The notes under the pieces are model-generated. The model was not told the DNA's origin. It worked only from the letters and a program-made list of their open reading frames with translations, and did not search any database. From contig URGW01000017.1 of assembly GCA_900547475.1 (NCBI GenBank), forward strand, positions 9,204 through 73,203: a stretch of DNA of 64,000 nucleotides. Reading direction: 5' to 3'. The stretch is from an uncultured Clostridium sp. (GTDB lineage: Bacteria; Bacillota; Clostridia; Clostridiales; Clostridiaceae). The translations under genes and the position numbers were made by a program. Shown one piece after another: positions 54,636-63,999 of the stretch (position 1 is its first letter; each line of letters opens with the position of its first letter).

Positions 54636-55133
54636 TTATTTTCCACAACACTTCTTGTACTTTTTACCGCTTCCGCAAGGACAAGCATCGTTTCTACCAA
54701 CCTTGTTTTCGTTTCTTACGCTACAAGATTCTCTGTATGCTTTTTGAATTTCTTTTCTCTTTTCTGGTGAGAATATTGCATCCCATTGTGGTAACATGTA
54801 TAAGTATTCAGCCTTAGCTTCTAACATATTGAAATATAATTTTTCTAAATTTATATCTAATACTAATTCATCAGTAGCTGTTAAAGCTTCTAAATCATAA
54901 GAATTATTTAAGCTATCATTGATTCCATCAACGAATCCCATTGTAAATTCTTCAGAAGTTTCATATTTCTTTGCAAGATCAGCAATAGTAGTTTTTACAG
55001 ATTCTTTACTATTAGCTAATAAATCTCTATATATAGCAGTTTCTATTTTAGTGTATTCATTCCAGAAAGCTGCTTCTCCCTTTGTCTTAACATATTCTAC
55101 GACCATATCTGTCCATTGTTTATATAAACTCAT
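54636..55133 (-). CDS. SEC-C motif protein
   Basis: A 165-residue protein ending in the zinc-binding SEC-C motif NDACPCGSGKKYKKCCGK, as in the tail of SecA. The rest is helical with no recognised domain. SEC-C tails bind SecB or ribosomes in SecA; role here unknown. ATG 55133 is better spaced from GAGGAG than the ATG two codons upstream. Confidence 0.85.
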   Translation of the reverse strand: MSLYKQWTDMVVEYVKTKGEAAFWNEYTKIETAIYRDLLANSKESVKTTIADLAKKYETSEEFTMGFVDGINDSLNNSYDLEALTATDELVLDINLEKLYFNMLEAKAEYLYMLPQWDAIFSPEKRKEIQKAYRESCSVRNENKVGRNDACPCGSGKKYKKCCGK

Positions 55134-55211
55134 ATCCATTTCTCCTCTTTCATATCTTAAGGTTATATAAAAATTATACTAAATATTATGTACACTTTTC
55201 AATATATATTA

Positions 55212-55364
55212 TTATATCATTTTTACTTCATATTTAGCTTGATTATTGCAATAACTACACTTCTTTTCCGTAACTTCATTTATTACAGGAAAAGTTTCTT
55301 TTTCATTTATAACTTCATCCATTGCTTCGTCTATATGTCCTTCACATGCATATATCAATTCCAT
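55212..55364 (-). CDS. CxxH/CxxC small protein (BA_5709 family-like)
   Basis: A 50-residue protein read from the sequence: ATG 55364 with GAAGGTGAT upstream. It has CEGH near residues 7-10 and CSYC near 36-39, a four-ligand zinc site. The pattern and the position by rlmH and walJ match the CxxH/CxxC family known from Bacillus near rlmH. Function unknown. Confidence 0.8.
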   Translation of the reverse strand: MELIYACEGHIDEAMDEVINEKETFPVINEVTEKKCSYCNNQAKYEVKMI

Positions 55365-55398
55365 ACTAATCACCTTCGATTCTTTAAAATTAAATTCT

Positions 55399-56190
55399 CT
55401 ATAGAGTTATAATTTCACTAGGATTATGCCTATTAGCCATACTTAAAAATACATCTGACCCTACTTCAATATTATTAGCAGTTAATATATCTTTTACTGT
55501 TAACTCTGCAAGATCTGGAGTATTATTCGTATTACTTAAATGACCTAATATAATATTCTTTCTTAAGCCACTTTTTAATATCTTAACAATAGCCTCTCCG
55601 CAATCTTCATTAGATAAATGTCCATAACTTTCCTTAATTCTTTGCTTCAAACTATACGGATAAGGACCCATATCTAACATTTGTGGATTATAATTGCTCT
55701 CTATTAAAATAACTTCAGAATCTTTTATACTATCTTCAATTTCCTTAGTAAATGTTCCAAAATCAGTTGCAACACTTGCCATTTTTCCATCTAAATTAAT
55801 AGTATATCCAACTGGAGCTGCAGCATCATGTGGAATAATAAAAGATTTTATATCAATATCTTTTATAGATACAACAGTTCTTCTATCCATTACCTTTATA
55901 TTATGCCCTTTTATCTTTCCAATAGTACTTTCCATTGCAACCCAAGTATCATGAGGCGCATATATAGGAATATCATATTTTCTTGATAAAACTCCTACAC
56001 CCTTAATGTGGTCTATATGTTCATGTGTTATAAAAATTCCATCTATCTCACTTGGATTTTGCCCAATGTGTTTTAATGCTTCATCTATTTTCTTTCCAGG
56101 TAATCCAGCATCTATTAATATTTTAGCCTTTTCAGACCCTACAAAAATACTATTTCCACTACTCCCACTATATAATGAGCAAAATTTCAT
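55399..56190 (-). CDS. walJ: WalJ/YycJ metallo-beta-lactamase-fold hydrolase
   Basis: A 263-residue metallo-hydrolase: SGSSGNSIFVG start, ITHEHIDHIKG (HxHxDH zinc motif) and VATDFGT, SNYNPQM, LGHLSN later. WalJ-type proteins in Bacillus influence coordination of cell division with replication. Its place near rlmH is shared with Bacillus, though no walRK is in this window. Confidence 0.93.
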   Translation of the reverse strand: MKFCSLYSGSSGNSIFVGSEKAKILIDAGLPGKKIDEALKHIGQNPSEIDGIFITHEHIDHIKGVGVLSRKYDIPIYAPHDTWVAMESTIGKIKGHNIKVMDRRTVVSIKDIDIKSFIIPHDAAAPVGYTINLDGKMASVATDFGTFTKEIEDSIKDSEVILIESNYNPQMLDMGPYPYSLKQRIKESYGHLSNEDCGEAIVKILKSGLRKNIILGHLSNTNNTPDLAELTVKDILTANNIEVGSDVFLSMANRHNPSEIITL

Positions 56191-56207
56191 TTAATATTCC
56201 CCCAAGT

Positions 56208-57467
56208 TTATTTTACTACTCTTCTTATATCTGCTCCTAATGATCTAAACTTATCTTCAATATGAGGATATCCTCTATCAATATGCTCAATTTCAGATAT
56301 TTCGGTTTCTCCATTAGCAACTAATCCTGCTATAACCATTGCTGCACCAGCTCTTAAATCTGTAGCTGTTACTTTTGCACCATTTAATGATTTAACACCG
56401 TCTATTATAGCTGTTCTACCTTCAACTTTAATTTCTGCACCCATCTTCTTTAATTCATCTGTGTGCTTATGTCTATTTTCCCATATACTTTCAGCTATTA
56501 AGCTTCTTCCTTCTGTGATACTTAATAAAGTCGACATAGGTTGTTGTACATCTGTTGGGAATCCTGGATACGGTGCTGTTTTTACACTTACACCTTTTAA
56601 CGGCTTATCAACAGTTACTCTTACGCTATCGTCACCTTCTTCAACTATTGCACCCATTTCAATAAGCTTTGCTGAAATTGATTCTAAGTGCTTTGGAATT
56701 ACATTTTTTACAGTTATATCTCCTTTTGTAGCCGCAGCAGCTATCATAAATGTCCCTGCTTCTATTTGATCAGGTATAACACTGTAATTACATCCAACTA
56801 AATTCTTAACACCTCTAACTCTTATAACATCTGTACCAGCACCTTTTACGTCTGCCCCCATAGTGTTTAAGAAGTTAGCAACGTCAACTACATGAGGTTC
56901 TTTTGCTACATTTTCTAATATAGTTGTTCCTTCAGCCATAGTTGCTGCAATCATAACATTTATTGTTGCACCTACAGAAACTACATCAAAGAATATATTA
57001 GCTGCATGTAACTCTTCTGCTTCAACGCTTACAGCGCCATGTTCTATTGTTACTTTAGCTCCTAAAGCTTCAAATCCCTTTATATGTTGATCTATAGGTC
57101 TTACCCCTATAGGACATCCACCAGGTAATTCAACTCTAGCTTTCTTAAATCTAGTTAGTAAAGCACCAATGAAATAATATGATGCTCTCATTCTTCTTAC
57201 ATCTTCAGTACAAGCATTTACAGTTGTTATATCTGAAGCATCTATTTCTAAAGTATTATTATTTAGTTTACTTACTTTGCACCCTAAACTAGTTAATATT
57301 CTTTCTAGGCAATGTACATCTTCTATATCAGGTATATTATCAATAATACATTTACCTTCAGCAGCTAGAATCGCTGCTGGCAAAATGGCAACAGCTGCAT
57401 TTTTTGCTCCGTTAATTTCTACAGAACCTTGCAATACTTTGCCTCCATTAATAATTAATGTTTCCAT
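56208..57467 (-). CDS. murA: UDP-N-acetylglucosamine 1-carboxyvinyltransferase
   Basis: A 419-residue enolpyruvyl transferase making the first committed step of peptidoglycan synthesis. Conserved: INGAKNAAVAILPA, RRMRASYYFIGALL, the catalytic C118 in PGGCPIGVRPIDQHI (the fosfomycin target) and FPTDVQQPM. ATG 57467 lies after AAGGGTGA; the longer reading begins inside that site. Low-GC Gram-positives usually have two murA genes; which one this is cannot be told. Confidence 0.97.
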   Translation of the reverse strand: METLIINGGKVLQGSVEINGAKNAAVAILPAAILAAEGKCIIDNIPDIEDVHCLERILTSLGCKVSKLNNNTLEIDASDITTVNACTEDVRRMRASYYFIGALLTRFKKARVELPGGCPIGVRPIDQHIKGFEALGAKVTIEHGAVSVEAEELHAANIFFDVVSVGATINVMIAATMAEGTTILENVAKEPHVVDVANFLNTMGADVKGAGTDVIRVRGVKNLVGCNYSVIPDQIEAGTFMIAAAATKGDITVKNVIPKHLESISAKLIEMGAIVEEGDDSVRVTVDKPLKGVSVKTAPYPGFPTDVQQPMSTLLSITEGRSLIAESIWENRHKHTDELKKMGAEIKVEGRTAIIDGVKSLNGAKVTATDLRAGAAMVIAGLVANGETEISEIEHIDRGYPHIEDKFRSLGADIRRVVK

Positions 57468-57760
57468 CCTATTCACCCTTATCCAAACTTATATATATTA
57501 ATCTATCCTATTAGCACAAAAATTATCCAAATTTTGTTTCATAAGGTAAATTTTCTTTTTACCTTACAAATTTTTGGTCAACACCATTGATTATATCATA
57601 AAGTATGTATGTGTTAATAGCGTTTTTTTCTTCCAAAACGCCTTATTTTTTAACTTTACCATAAGATATTGCTTAAATATACAAATTGTCAATTCAAGCT
57701 TATATGTGATATAATTTAATATAAACTTATTATACAAAATTTAACTTGTGAGGTTATAAC

Positions 57761-58288
57761 ATGAAATATTATTTGGTAGCATTATTTGATGATGTATCTT
57801 ATAAAAATTTAAATCCAATTCAAAGAAGTTTATCTAAAAAGTATAGAGCAAATAGAAATTCTCCAATTCCTTATATTCCTTTAGAGGTAATAGAGAATCC
57901 TAATATAGATAAACTTAATACTGTTATTGATAAGATTTTAAAACCATATAAAAACTTTAAAGTAGAGCTGTCATCAACTGTAACTCTTTGCGACTCAAAT
58001 AAAACTCTCAACTTAAAAATCGAAAAAATTGGATATATCAAAAAATTAGATCGACTAATTAGTGATAATCTTAAACTACATGGCTTTAATGTAAAAAGTG
58101 ATAATACTGATCTTCATCTTTCTCTAGCTAATATTAACTACATTAATAGAGATAATAAGAAGATTGATACAGAAATTGAATATAAACCTAGTATTTCAAC
58201 ATTAAAAGTTAATAGATTAGAACTTTGGAAAATATCTAACAATCGAAGAGAAACATTAATTCAAACATATCCTTTAAAAACAATTTAA
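57761..58288 (+). CDS. Degenerate 2H-phosphoesterase / 2'-5' RNA ligase-like protein
   Basis: A 175-residue protein with the shape of the LigT/2H family: YYLVALFDD start, a long helix-strand middle, and HLSLANI as the second HxS motif. The first motif expected near PYIPLEV lacks its His (Tyr instead) and Thr (Pro instead), so normal two-histidine catalysis is unlikely. GAGGTTA precedes the ATG. Terminator hairpin at 58302-58337. Confidence 0.6.
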   Translation: MKYYLVALFDDVSYKNLNPIQRSLSKKYRANRNSPIPYIPLEVIENPNIDKLNTVIDKILKPYKNFKVELSSTVTLCDSNKTLNLKIEKIGYIKKLDRLISDNLKLHGFNVKSDNTDLHLSLANINYINRDNKKIDTEIEYKPSISTLKVNRLELWKISNNRRETLIQTYPLKTI

Positions 58289-58301
58289 TAATTTTTTATA
58301 T

Positions 58302-58337
58302 TAAAAGAGCACTATTTTTCTAGTTGCTCTTTTTTTA
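58302..58337 (+). terminator. Terminator
   Basis: AAAGAGCA/TGCTCTTT hairpin with following T-run. Confidence 0.85.
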
Positions 58338-58460
58338 TATTAAGGCTTGTAATAATAAATTTTAAACTTTATTTTTTTGTATTCGTTTACTCCACTTTTC
58401 AATACTTAATTATTTCTGTAAAATATATTATATTAATCCTAGTAGACGGGGAGGACACTT

Positions 58461-58913
58461 ATGAATATTTTACCAATTGTGGAATTACAAAAAGAAAGAA
58501 GACATGAAGTTTTAATTAATCAAAATCTCTCACAATATAAGCTTTGGGCAAGAAAACATCTTGAATTACAAGTTAAATTAAGCTCATTAGCAGAAGAAAC
58601 TAAGTGTTATAAATACTGGATAGACGACGGCTTAAATTTAAACAAAGAAAATGTATTTATTAAATATACAGATTTTATTGCACATATAATTAATCTAGGT
58701 ATTGATAAGCATTATATTGATAGTTATGAAGTGGTACTTAGACCTAACGATTACTGCTTAAGCGATCAATTTTTAAATTTATATATTGATATAAACGATT
58801 TAATAATATCACCTTCTAATGATCACTTTTTTACACTCCTTGAAGATACATTAAGTTTAGGTATTACTTTAGGTTATTCAGAAGAAGAAATTTTTAACTC
58901 ATTTATATATTAA
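58461..58913 (+). CDS. Dimeric dUTPase-like (MazG-fold) protein lacking metal ligands
   Basis: A 150-residue all-alpha protein. LELQVKLSSLAEETKCYKYW aligns with the dUTPase_2 motif LxLxVELGELANExRCFKFW, and FIKYTDFIAHI with EEYVDGxHF. Of the four acidic metal ligands (ExxE and ExxD) three are replaced (K, S, K) and only the last Asp remains, so dUTP hydrolysis is improbable. Start ATG after GGGGAGGA. Terminator-like hairpin follows near 58917-58960. Confidence 0.75.
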   Translation: MNILPIVELQKERRHEVLINQNLSQYKLWARKHLELQVKLSSLAEETKCYKYWIDDGLNLNKENVFIKYTDFIAHIINLGIDKHYIDSYEVVLRPNDYCLSDQFLNLYIDINDLIISPSNDHFFTLLEDTLSLGITLGYSEEEIFNSFIY

Positions 58914-59005
58914 TTATTAAAAGCATTAAGATGATTCATAAAAACATCTAATGCTTTTTTCATTCATATTTTTTAAGTGGAAGTTTTAATTTATATTATA
59001 TTAAC

Positions 59006-59059
59006 AAAAAACTCCTAATTCATATATTATAGTAATGTGAATAATTTTAGGAGTTTTTT
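59006..59059 (+). promoter_or_regulatory. Inverted repeat enclosing the promoter and ribosome site of the subtilase gene
   Basis: A 13-bp perfect inverted repeat (59006-59018 and 59047-59059); the right arm contains TTAGGAG, the ribosome site, ending at the ATG. The 28-base interval contains TATTATAG, a -10-like sequence, so the arms may be an operator; if transcription starts farther upstream they would hide the ribosome site. Confidence 0.5.
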
Positions 59060-60259
59060 ATGTTTTCTTCAACTAAAAAACTAGATCCTAATCTTAAAAG
59101 TCTTTTAGCATCTAGTAGTATTAAAGAATATAGAATTTTAATAAAATATAGAAATTTTCCAGATTCAATTTCAAAAAAAATAAACTCCTATCGGGGTACA
59201 GTTATAAGAAAAATTGAATCATGTAATATAATATGTGCTCAAGTAAAAGCTAAATCAATAGAACTATTATTAGAATATCCAGAAGTACACTATATTTGTT
59301 TAGATCAATACCTTTCATTATGTGGTATGAGTATTCCTGCCGCTAACAAAGTTAGGCTTTCAAATAAACTTTCTATATACGGCCGTGGTATTGGTGTTGG
59401 TGTAGTAGATTCTGGAGTATATCCTCATGGAGATTTAACTTATCCCCTTAATAGAATAAGTACATTTGTTGATTTAGTTAATGAACTTCCTTATCCTTAT
59501 GATGATAATGGACACGGAACATGTACATGTGGAATAATTGCAGGTAATGGAGGCGCTTCAAATAAAATATATACTGGTGTTGCACCAGAAGCTAATATTC
59601 ATTGTTTCAAAGCATTTGACAAATTAGGAAAAGGATATGTTTCTGATATTTTATTTTCATTAGAAGAATTAATTAACATCAGTGAAAAGTATAATATTAA
59701 AGTTATATGTTTGCCCTTTGAAACTCTTTATTATAACAAATTTATTTTTACACAATTTGATATTCTATTTAAAAAAGCACGACTTCACTCTATAGTTTGT
59801 GTACTTCCTAGTGGTAGCAACAAAAATATAGATGGATCTATTATAGGAATTGCATTAAGCTCTAATTGCATTACTGTTTCAGGTATAGATACTACTTCAT
59901 CCGAAATAAAATCTTACTTATATTCATCTTGTGGTGCAATAAAAAAGGACAAGAAACCTGATTTCTGTGCCGCATGTGTTGATATAGTATCATTAAATTC
60001 TAATACATCCTATATATCATATAAAAATAATACCAAAATGCACGCCCCCAAGTTAGACACCTCATATAAAAGCTTTACTGGTACATCTGTATCTGCTGCA
60101 TATGTATCTGGTCTATGTGCTCTTTTATTTGAGGAACATCCTAATTTTACATTTGATGATATTTTATCATTATTAAAAGTAGCTTCAATACCATTAGATA
60201 TTCCTAAAAATCAACAAGGTGAAGGTAAAATAGATATAAATAAAGTTTTAAAGCAATAA
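59060..60259 (+). CDS. Subtilisin-like serine protease without signal peptide
   Basis: A 399-residue S8 protease. An N-terminal ~85 residues resemble an I9 propeptide; the catalytic triad is D117 (VVDSGVYPHGD), H152 (DDNGHGTCTCG) and S343 (FTGTSVSAAYVSG). The oxyanion Asn is probably in GSNKN. No signal peptide or membrane segment is present, so it is intracellular or spore-associated, in the manner of intracellular or Csp-type subtilases. Many cysteines. Target unknown. Confidence 0.88.
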   Translation: MFSSTKKLDPNLKSLLASSSIKEYRILIKYRNFPDSISKKINSYRGTVIRKIESCNIICAQVKAKSIELLLEYPEVHYICLDQYLSLCGMSIPAANKVRLSNKLSIYGRGIGVGVVDSGVYPHGDLTYPLNRISTFVDLVNELPYPYDDNGHGTCTCGIIAGNGGASNKIYTGVAPEANIHCFKAFDKLGKGYVSDILFSLEELINISEKYNIKVICLPFETLYYNKFIFTQFDILFKKARLHSIVCVLPSGSNKNIDGSIIGIALSSNCITVSGIDTTSSEIKSYLYSSCGAIKKDKKPDFCAACVDIVSLNSNTSYISYKNNTKMHAPKLDTSYKSFTGTSVSAAYVSGLCALLFEEHPNFTFDDILSLLKVASIPLDIPKNQQGEGKIDINKVLKQ

Positions 60260-60290
60260 AAGAAACACCACTGATGGTGTTTCTTTTATT
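60260..60290. terminator. Bidirectional terminator
   Basis: AAAGAAACACCA/TGGTGTTTCTTT with a 4-base loop between convergent protease genes. Confidence 0.9.
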
Positions 60291-61452
60291 GCTTTATATA
60301 TTTAATCGGATCTACTGGTTTATTATCAACTCTAAGTTCAAAATGTAAATGTGGTCCTGTACTATTTCCAGTACTTCCAACGGCGCCTATAATATCATCT
60401 TTTTTTACCATATCACCAACATTAACATATATCTCATTTAAATGTGCATAGTAAGTTTTCATATTATTTTGGTGTTCTATTACTATTAAGTTACCATATC
60501 CGCCATTATTATATCCCGCACTAATTACCTTACCATCTAAAGCTGCATTTACACTTTCACCTAAATTTTTAGCTATATCTATTCCCTTATGAACTGATTT
60601 TGCCCTAACTTCTCCGAAATAAGAACTTAAATATCCACCCTTAGTTGGATTAGATAAAAATGCTACTCCTGCATAATAGGGATTCTTAGTACCCACCTTT
60701 ACTACAGTATTAACAGCTGGCTTAACAACTTTTTTACTTACTACTTTCTCGTTATTTTTATTTAATCCATCATAAATTATTTCTTTATTGACTAAGCTAA
60801 TACCACTTACCCCTTGAACAGTCTCAGTTTCCCCTATATACAAATCACTACACTCTTCTGTTACTGTTTTTGGTTCAATAACTTCAGATTCAGTTAAATC
60901 TATTTTAAAGTCTAATCCCAATAAATTTTCATTTATTACATAAGCATCATATACCTCTTTTGCTATCTCACCACTTAAATTTAAACTTGATATTCTACTT
61001 TTTTCTATATCTGAACTAATTGTTCCCATAACCTGTATCGCTGTAATATTATTAACATCAATTCCTAATTCATTTACATAAGAATTGCATATTTCTTCTA
61101 ACATTGAGTACTTATCTTCAATTAATGATGTAAGTCCAACAGTGTTATCTACTAACCTTATTGAATTACCTTTTAAATTAATAGTAAAAACATTATTCAT
61201 ATTTGAGCTAAATACATCCGTTGTATTTAATTTACTATCAATGTTTTTATCTGAAATTAAATTTTCTACGCTATTTTCATTATTTGCTTTATCCTTTAAA
61301 ATTAATTCATTTTTTTCTAAGTTGTTTTTATTGAAATTTGCATAAACGTTATTGTCAGGTACCATAAAAATTAAAGTCATAAACATAAGTACTGAAATTT
61401 TTTTTAATATTTTTAACCATATACTTATGTTATTCTGCCCATTCACGTCCAT
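60286..61452 (-). CDS. M23 (LytM-type) endopeptidase
   Basis: A 388-residue exported protein: N-terminal membrane/signal segment (about 15-36), a ~200-residue region without recognised domain, and a C-terminal M23 domain with HKGIDIA and HLHFEL zinc motifs, GYGNLIVIEH and GSTGNSTGPH. It probably cuts peptidoglycan cross-bridges or, in spore formers, serves like SpoIIQ-type proteins; the intact motifs favour an active enzyme. AGGAGG lies 11 bases before the ATG. Confidence 0.9.
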   Translation of the reverse strand: MDVNGQNNISIWLKILKKISVLMFMTLIFMVPDNNVYANFNKNNLEKNELILKDKANNENSVENLISDKNIDSKLNTTDVFSSNMNNVFTINLKGNSIRLVDNTVGLTSLIEDKYSMLEEICNSYVNELGIDVNNITAIQVMGTISSDIEKSRISSLNLSGEIAKEVYDAYVINENLLGLDFKIDLTESEVIEPKTVTEECSDLYIGETETVQGVSGISLVNKEIIYDGLNKNNEKVVSKKVVKPAVNTVVKVGTKNPYYAGVAFLSNPTKGGYLSSYFGEVRAKSVHKGIDIAKNLGESVNAALDGKVISAGYNNGGYGNLIVIEHQNNMKTYYAHLNEIYVNVGDMVKKDDIIGAVGSTGNSTGPHLHFELRVDNKPVDPIKYIKQ

Positions 61453-61692
61453 TCTTTCATTTTCCTCCTAGTTCTATTTTTTAAGCACATCAATTAATTT
61501 ACCCCACTTTAGCTATATTATACATATTTATTATTTAATTGTTATGTTGAGGGTTCAGAAAGCCTTTGCTATAATTAATTTACATGTATAGCATTAAACA
61601 ACTTTTCTAATACTTAAAGTTGTTTATGTTAGTTAACTTCGATTTACTAAATAAAGATTTAGAATCTAACTTAAGAAAGGTCGAAAAATAAT

Positions 61693-62688
61693 ATGAGCAC
61701 TTTTATGCTAAAAAATAATTCATTAAACTTTACTCCTGTAAGCAATGTATTTATTGAAAAATATATGCCAAAAGCTCGTGGAGAATTTATTAAAGTTTAT
61801 TTACTAATGCTTAAATATAACAATTCTGGAGAGATGGGCGCAAGTTCTTCAATTTTAGCATCCTCTCTAAACTTACTTGAATCTGATATATTAAATGCCT
61901 TAAATTATTGGAATGATGAAGGGGTATTAAAGCTTATTCCAATAGATAAAATGGGAAACTATAATATAGAGTTTGTAAACTTAGTAGAAGACTCAAATCC
62001 TAAAAATAAAGAAGTAAATTTATTAGAGGCATTAAATAAAACCTCTACTAAGGATATGCTTAATGACATTGAAAGATTATTAGGTAGACCTCTATCCCCT
62101 AAGGAGATGACAACTTATTTAGGATGGCAAGAAGACTTTAATTTTTCTTCTGAATTAATACTAATTTTACTTGAATATTGTGTTTCAAAAGGTAAAAGCG
62201 ATTATAGATATATAGAAAAAGTAGCTATTGCTTGGCACAATATGAACATTACAACTATTGATGATGCACAAAACTATATAAAGAAAACTGAAGATAAATG
62301 GGTTAAAATTCGTCATGTACTAAATTATTTAGGAATTAAAAATCCTGATTTAATGAAACCTCAAGAAGAAATGTTAGAAAAGTGGATTATTGATTATGCA
62401 TTTCCTTTAGAAGTAATAGAAAAAGCCTGTAATATCTGTTTTCAACGTTTAAACAGATCTGATTTTAAATATATAGATGGTATTTTATCTAGTTGGAATA
62501 AAAGTAATTTAAAAACACTAGAGGCTATAGAAAAAAAGGAAGCTAGTTATAAGAGTAACCAATCAAATCGAAACTTTGCTTCTAAACAACAAGAAGTTAA
62601 TCCACTTAAATTTAATAACTTTAAAGCTCGTGAATATGATTATGACTCATTAGAAAAGAAATTGTTAGGATGGGATAAAGATGATTAA
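61693..62688 (+). CDS. dnaD: DnaD-domain replication initiation protein
   Basis: A 331-residue protein with an N-terminal winged-helix region (about 1-110) and two DnaD domains (about 130-200, LGRPLSPKEMTTYLGWQEDF; and 215-285, DKWVKIRHVLNYLGIKNPDL ending SSWNKSNLKTLEAI). It is a DnaD/DnaB-type primosome protein that helps load the replicative helicase. It overlaps the DnaI-like gene by 8 bases, so the two are made together. The symbol covers family, not strict orthology. Confidence 0.9.
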   Translation: MSTFMLKNNSLNFTPVSNVFIEKYMPKARGEFIKVYLLMLKYNNSGEMGASSSILASSLNLLESDILNALNYWNDEGVLKLIPIDKMGNYNIEFVNLVEDSNPKNKEVNLLEALNKTSTKDMLNDIERLLGRPLSPKEMTTYLGWQEDFNFSSELILILLEYCVSKGKSDYRYIEKVAIAWHNMNITTIDDAQNYIKKTEDKWVKIRHVLNYLGIKNPDLMKPQEEMLEKWIIDYAFPLEVIEKACNICFQRLNRSDFKYIDGILSSWNKSNLKTLEAIEKKEASYKSNQSNRNFASKQQEVNPLKFNNFKAREYDYDSLEKKLLGWDKDD

Positions 62689-63661
62689 AGGATATCAAGC
62701 AGAGCTTATGGATATGTACGAAAAAACTCGTACAGAAGAAAGCCGTAAACTAACTCAAAGACGTGAAGAAATAAAAAGTAAATACCCAGAAATATTAGAA
62801 ATAGATACTACAATACAAAAACTTTGTTTAAACTTATCTATGGCTGCTTTAAAGGGAATTACTGACCCTAAAGAATTAGATAATATTAAAGATGAAATCA
62901 CTGATCTAAGAGCAAAAAAATATGAAATGCTAGTATCTCATGGATATAGTCCTGAATATTTAAATTTACATTATAATTGTCCAAAATGCAAGGATACAGG
63001 TTTCATAGGAATTGAAAAATGTTCTTGTTTTAAATCAAAATTAATTAAACTTTATTATAAAGATTCTGAATTAGAGGAAGCTGTTAAAAATAATAATTTT
63101 AAAAACTTTAATATAAACTTATACCCAAATCATAAATTAAATGATGAAAGATATACTCCACGAAAAAATATTGAAGATATTTTAGAATATATAACTGGAG
63201 AATATCTTCCTACATTTAAAAACAGTAATACTAACCTTTTATTTTATGGTAACTCAGGAACAGGGAAAACATTTTTATCTTGGTGTATTTCAAAGGAATT
63301 ATTAGATAGGGGCTTTTTAGTTGTTTATAAAACAGCAGATGATCTTTTAAGAGCACTAAGAGATATAAAATTTAATAATGATACTGATTTAGAAAATTTA
63401 CTTATTAACTGTGATTTATTAATAATAGATGATTTAGGTTCAGAGCAAATAACAGACTTTTCATCTTCTGAATTATTCACATTAATAAATAAAAAAATAT
63501 TAAAAAATAAAAAAATGATTATTTCTACTAATCTTACATTACCACTTATCTCAAAAAGATATAGCGAAAGAATTTCTTCAAGAATAATTGGTGATTTTAA
63601 GTTATTTAAATTTTTTGCTGAAGATATTAGAATACAACTTAATTTAAAAAGACAAAGATAA
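62681..63661 (+). CDS. dnaI: DnaI/DnaC-like helicase loader ATPase
   Basis: A 326-residue AAA+ protein. The N-terminal part has a zinc site (C100, C103, C114, C116: CPKCKDTGFIGIEKCSC), then Walker A GNSGTGKT (about 190-197), Walker B LLIIDDLG and the sensor IISTN. It places the DnaB-type helicase on DNA with the DnaD-like partner. Terminator at 63675-63702. Confidence 0.92.
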   Translation: MIKGYQAELMDMYEKTRTEESRKLTQRREEIKSKYPEILEIDTTIQKLCLNLSMAALKGITDPKELDNIKDEITDLRAKKYEMLVSHGYSPEYLNLHYNCPKCKDTGFIGIEKCSCFKSKLIKLYYKDSELEEAVKNNNFKNFNINLYPNHKLNDERYTPRKNIEDILEYITGEYLPTFKNSNTNLLFYGNSGTGKTFLSWCISKELLDRGFLVVYKTADDLLRALRDIKFNNDTDLENLLINCDLLIIDDLGSEQITDFSSSELFTLINKKILKNKKMIISTNLTLPLISKRYSERISSRIIGDFKLFKFFAEDIRIQLNLKRQR

Positions 63662-63674
63662 GTAATTTTCTTAT

Positions 63675-63702
63675 AAAAAAGTCGGTACGAACCGACTTTT
63701 TT
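63675..63702 (+). terminator. Terminator after dnaI
   Basis: AAAAAAGTCGGT/ACCGACTTTTTT with a 4-base loop. Confidence 0.92.
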
Positions 63703-63731
63703 TTATATTCATTATATTTTTTTATAAACAA

Positions 63732-63757
63732 AAAAACTCCACTTTTGTGGAGTTTTT
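63732..63757 (-). terminator. Terminator of the tRNA cluster
   Basis: AAAAACTCCAC/GTGGAGTTTTT with a TTTT loop, directly after the tRNA-Thr 3' end on the minus strand. Confidence 0.9.
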
Positions 63758-63832
63758 GGAGCTTTCTGTGGGACTCGAACCCACAACCTGCTGATTACAA
63801 GTCAGCTGCTCTGCCAATTGAGCCAAGAAAGC
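63757..63832 (-). tRNA. tRNA-Thr (TGT)
   Basis: 76 nt with encoded CCA. Acceptor GCTTTCT pairs with AGAAAGC; T loop GTTCGAG; anticodon loop CTTGTAA gives TGT. Last gene of a Val-Asp-Thr cluster. Confidence 0.95.
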
Positions 63833-63840
63833 AAATAAAG

Positions 63841-63917
63841 TGGCGACTCAGAAGGGGCTCGAACCCTCGACCTCCGGCGTGACAGGCCGGCACTCTAACC
63901 AACTGAGCTACTGAGCC
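63841..63917 (-). tRNA. tRNA-Asp (GTC)
   Basis: 77 nt with encoded CCA. Acceptor GGCTCAG pairs with CTGAGTC (one wobble); anticodon loop CTGTCAC gives GTC. Confidence 0.95.
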
Positions 63918-63923
63918 ATATGA

Positions 63924-63999
63924 TGGTGGAAACAACAGGGATCGAACCTGTGACCCTCTGCTTGTAAGGCAGATGCTCTCCCAGCTGAGCTATGCTTCC
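63924..63999 (-). tRNA. tRNA-Val (TAC)
   Basis: 76 nt with encoded CCA, complete at the window edge. Acceptor GGAAGCA pairs with TGTTTCC; anticodon loop CTTACAA gives TAC. Confidence 0.95.
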
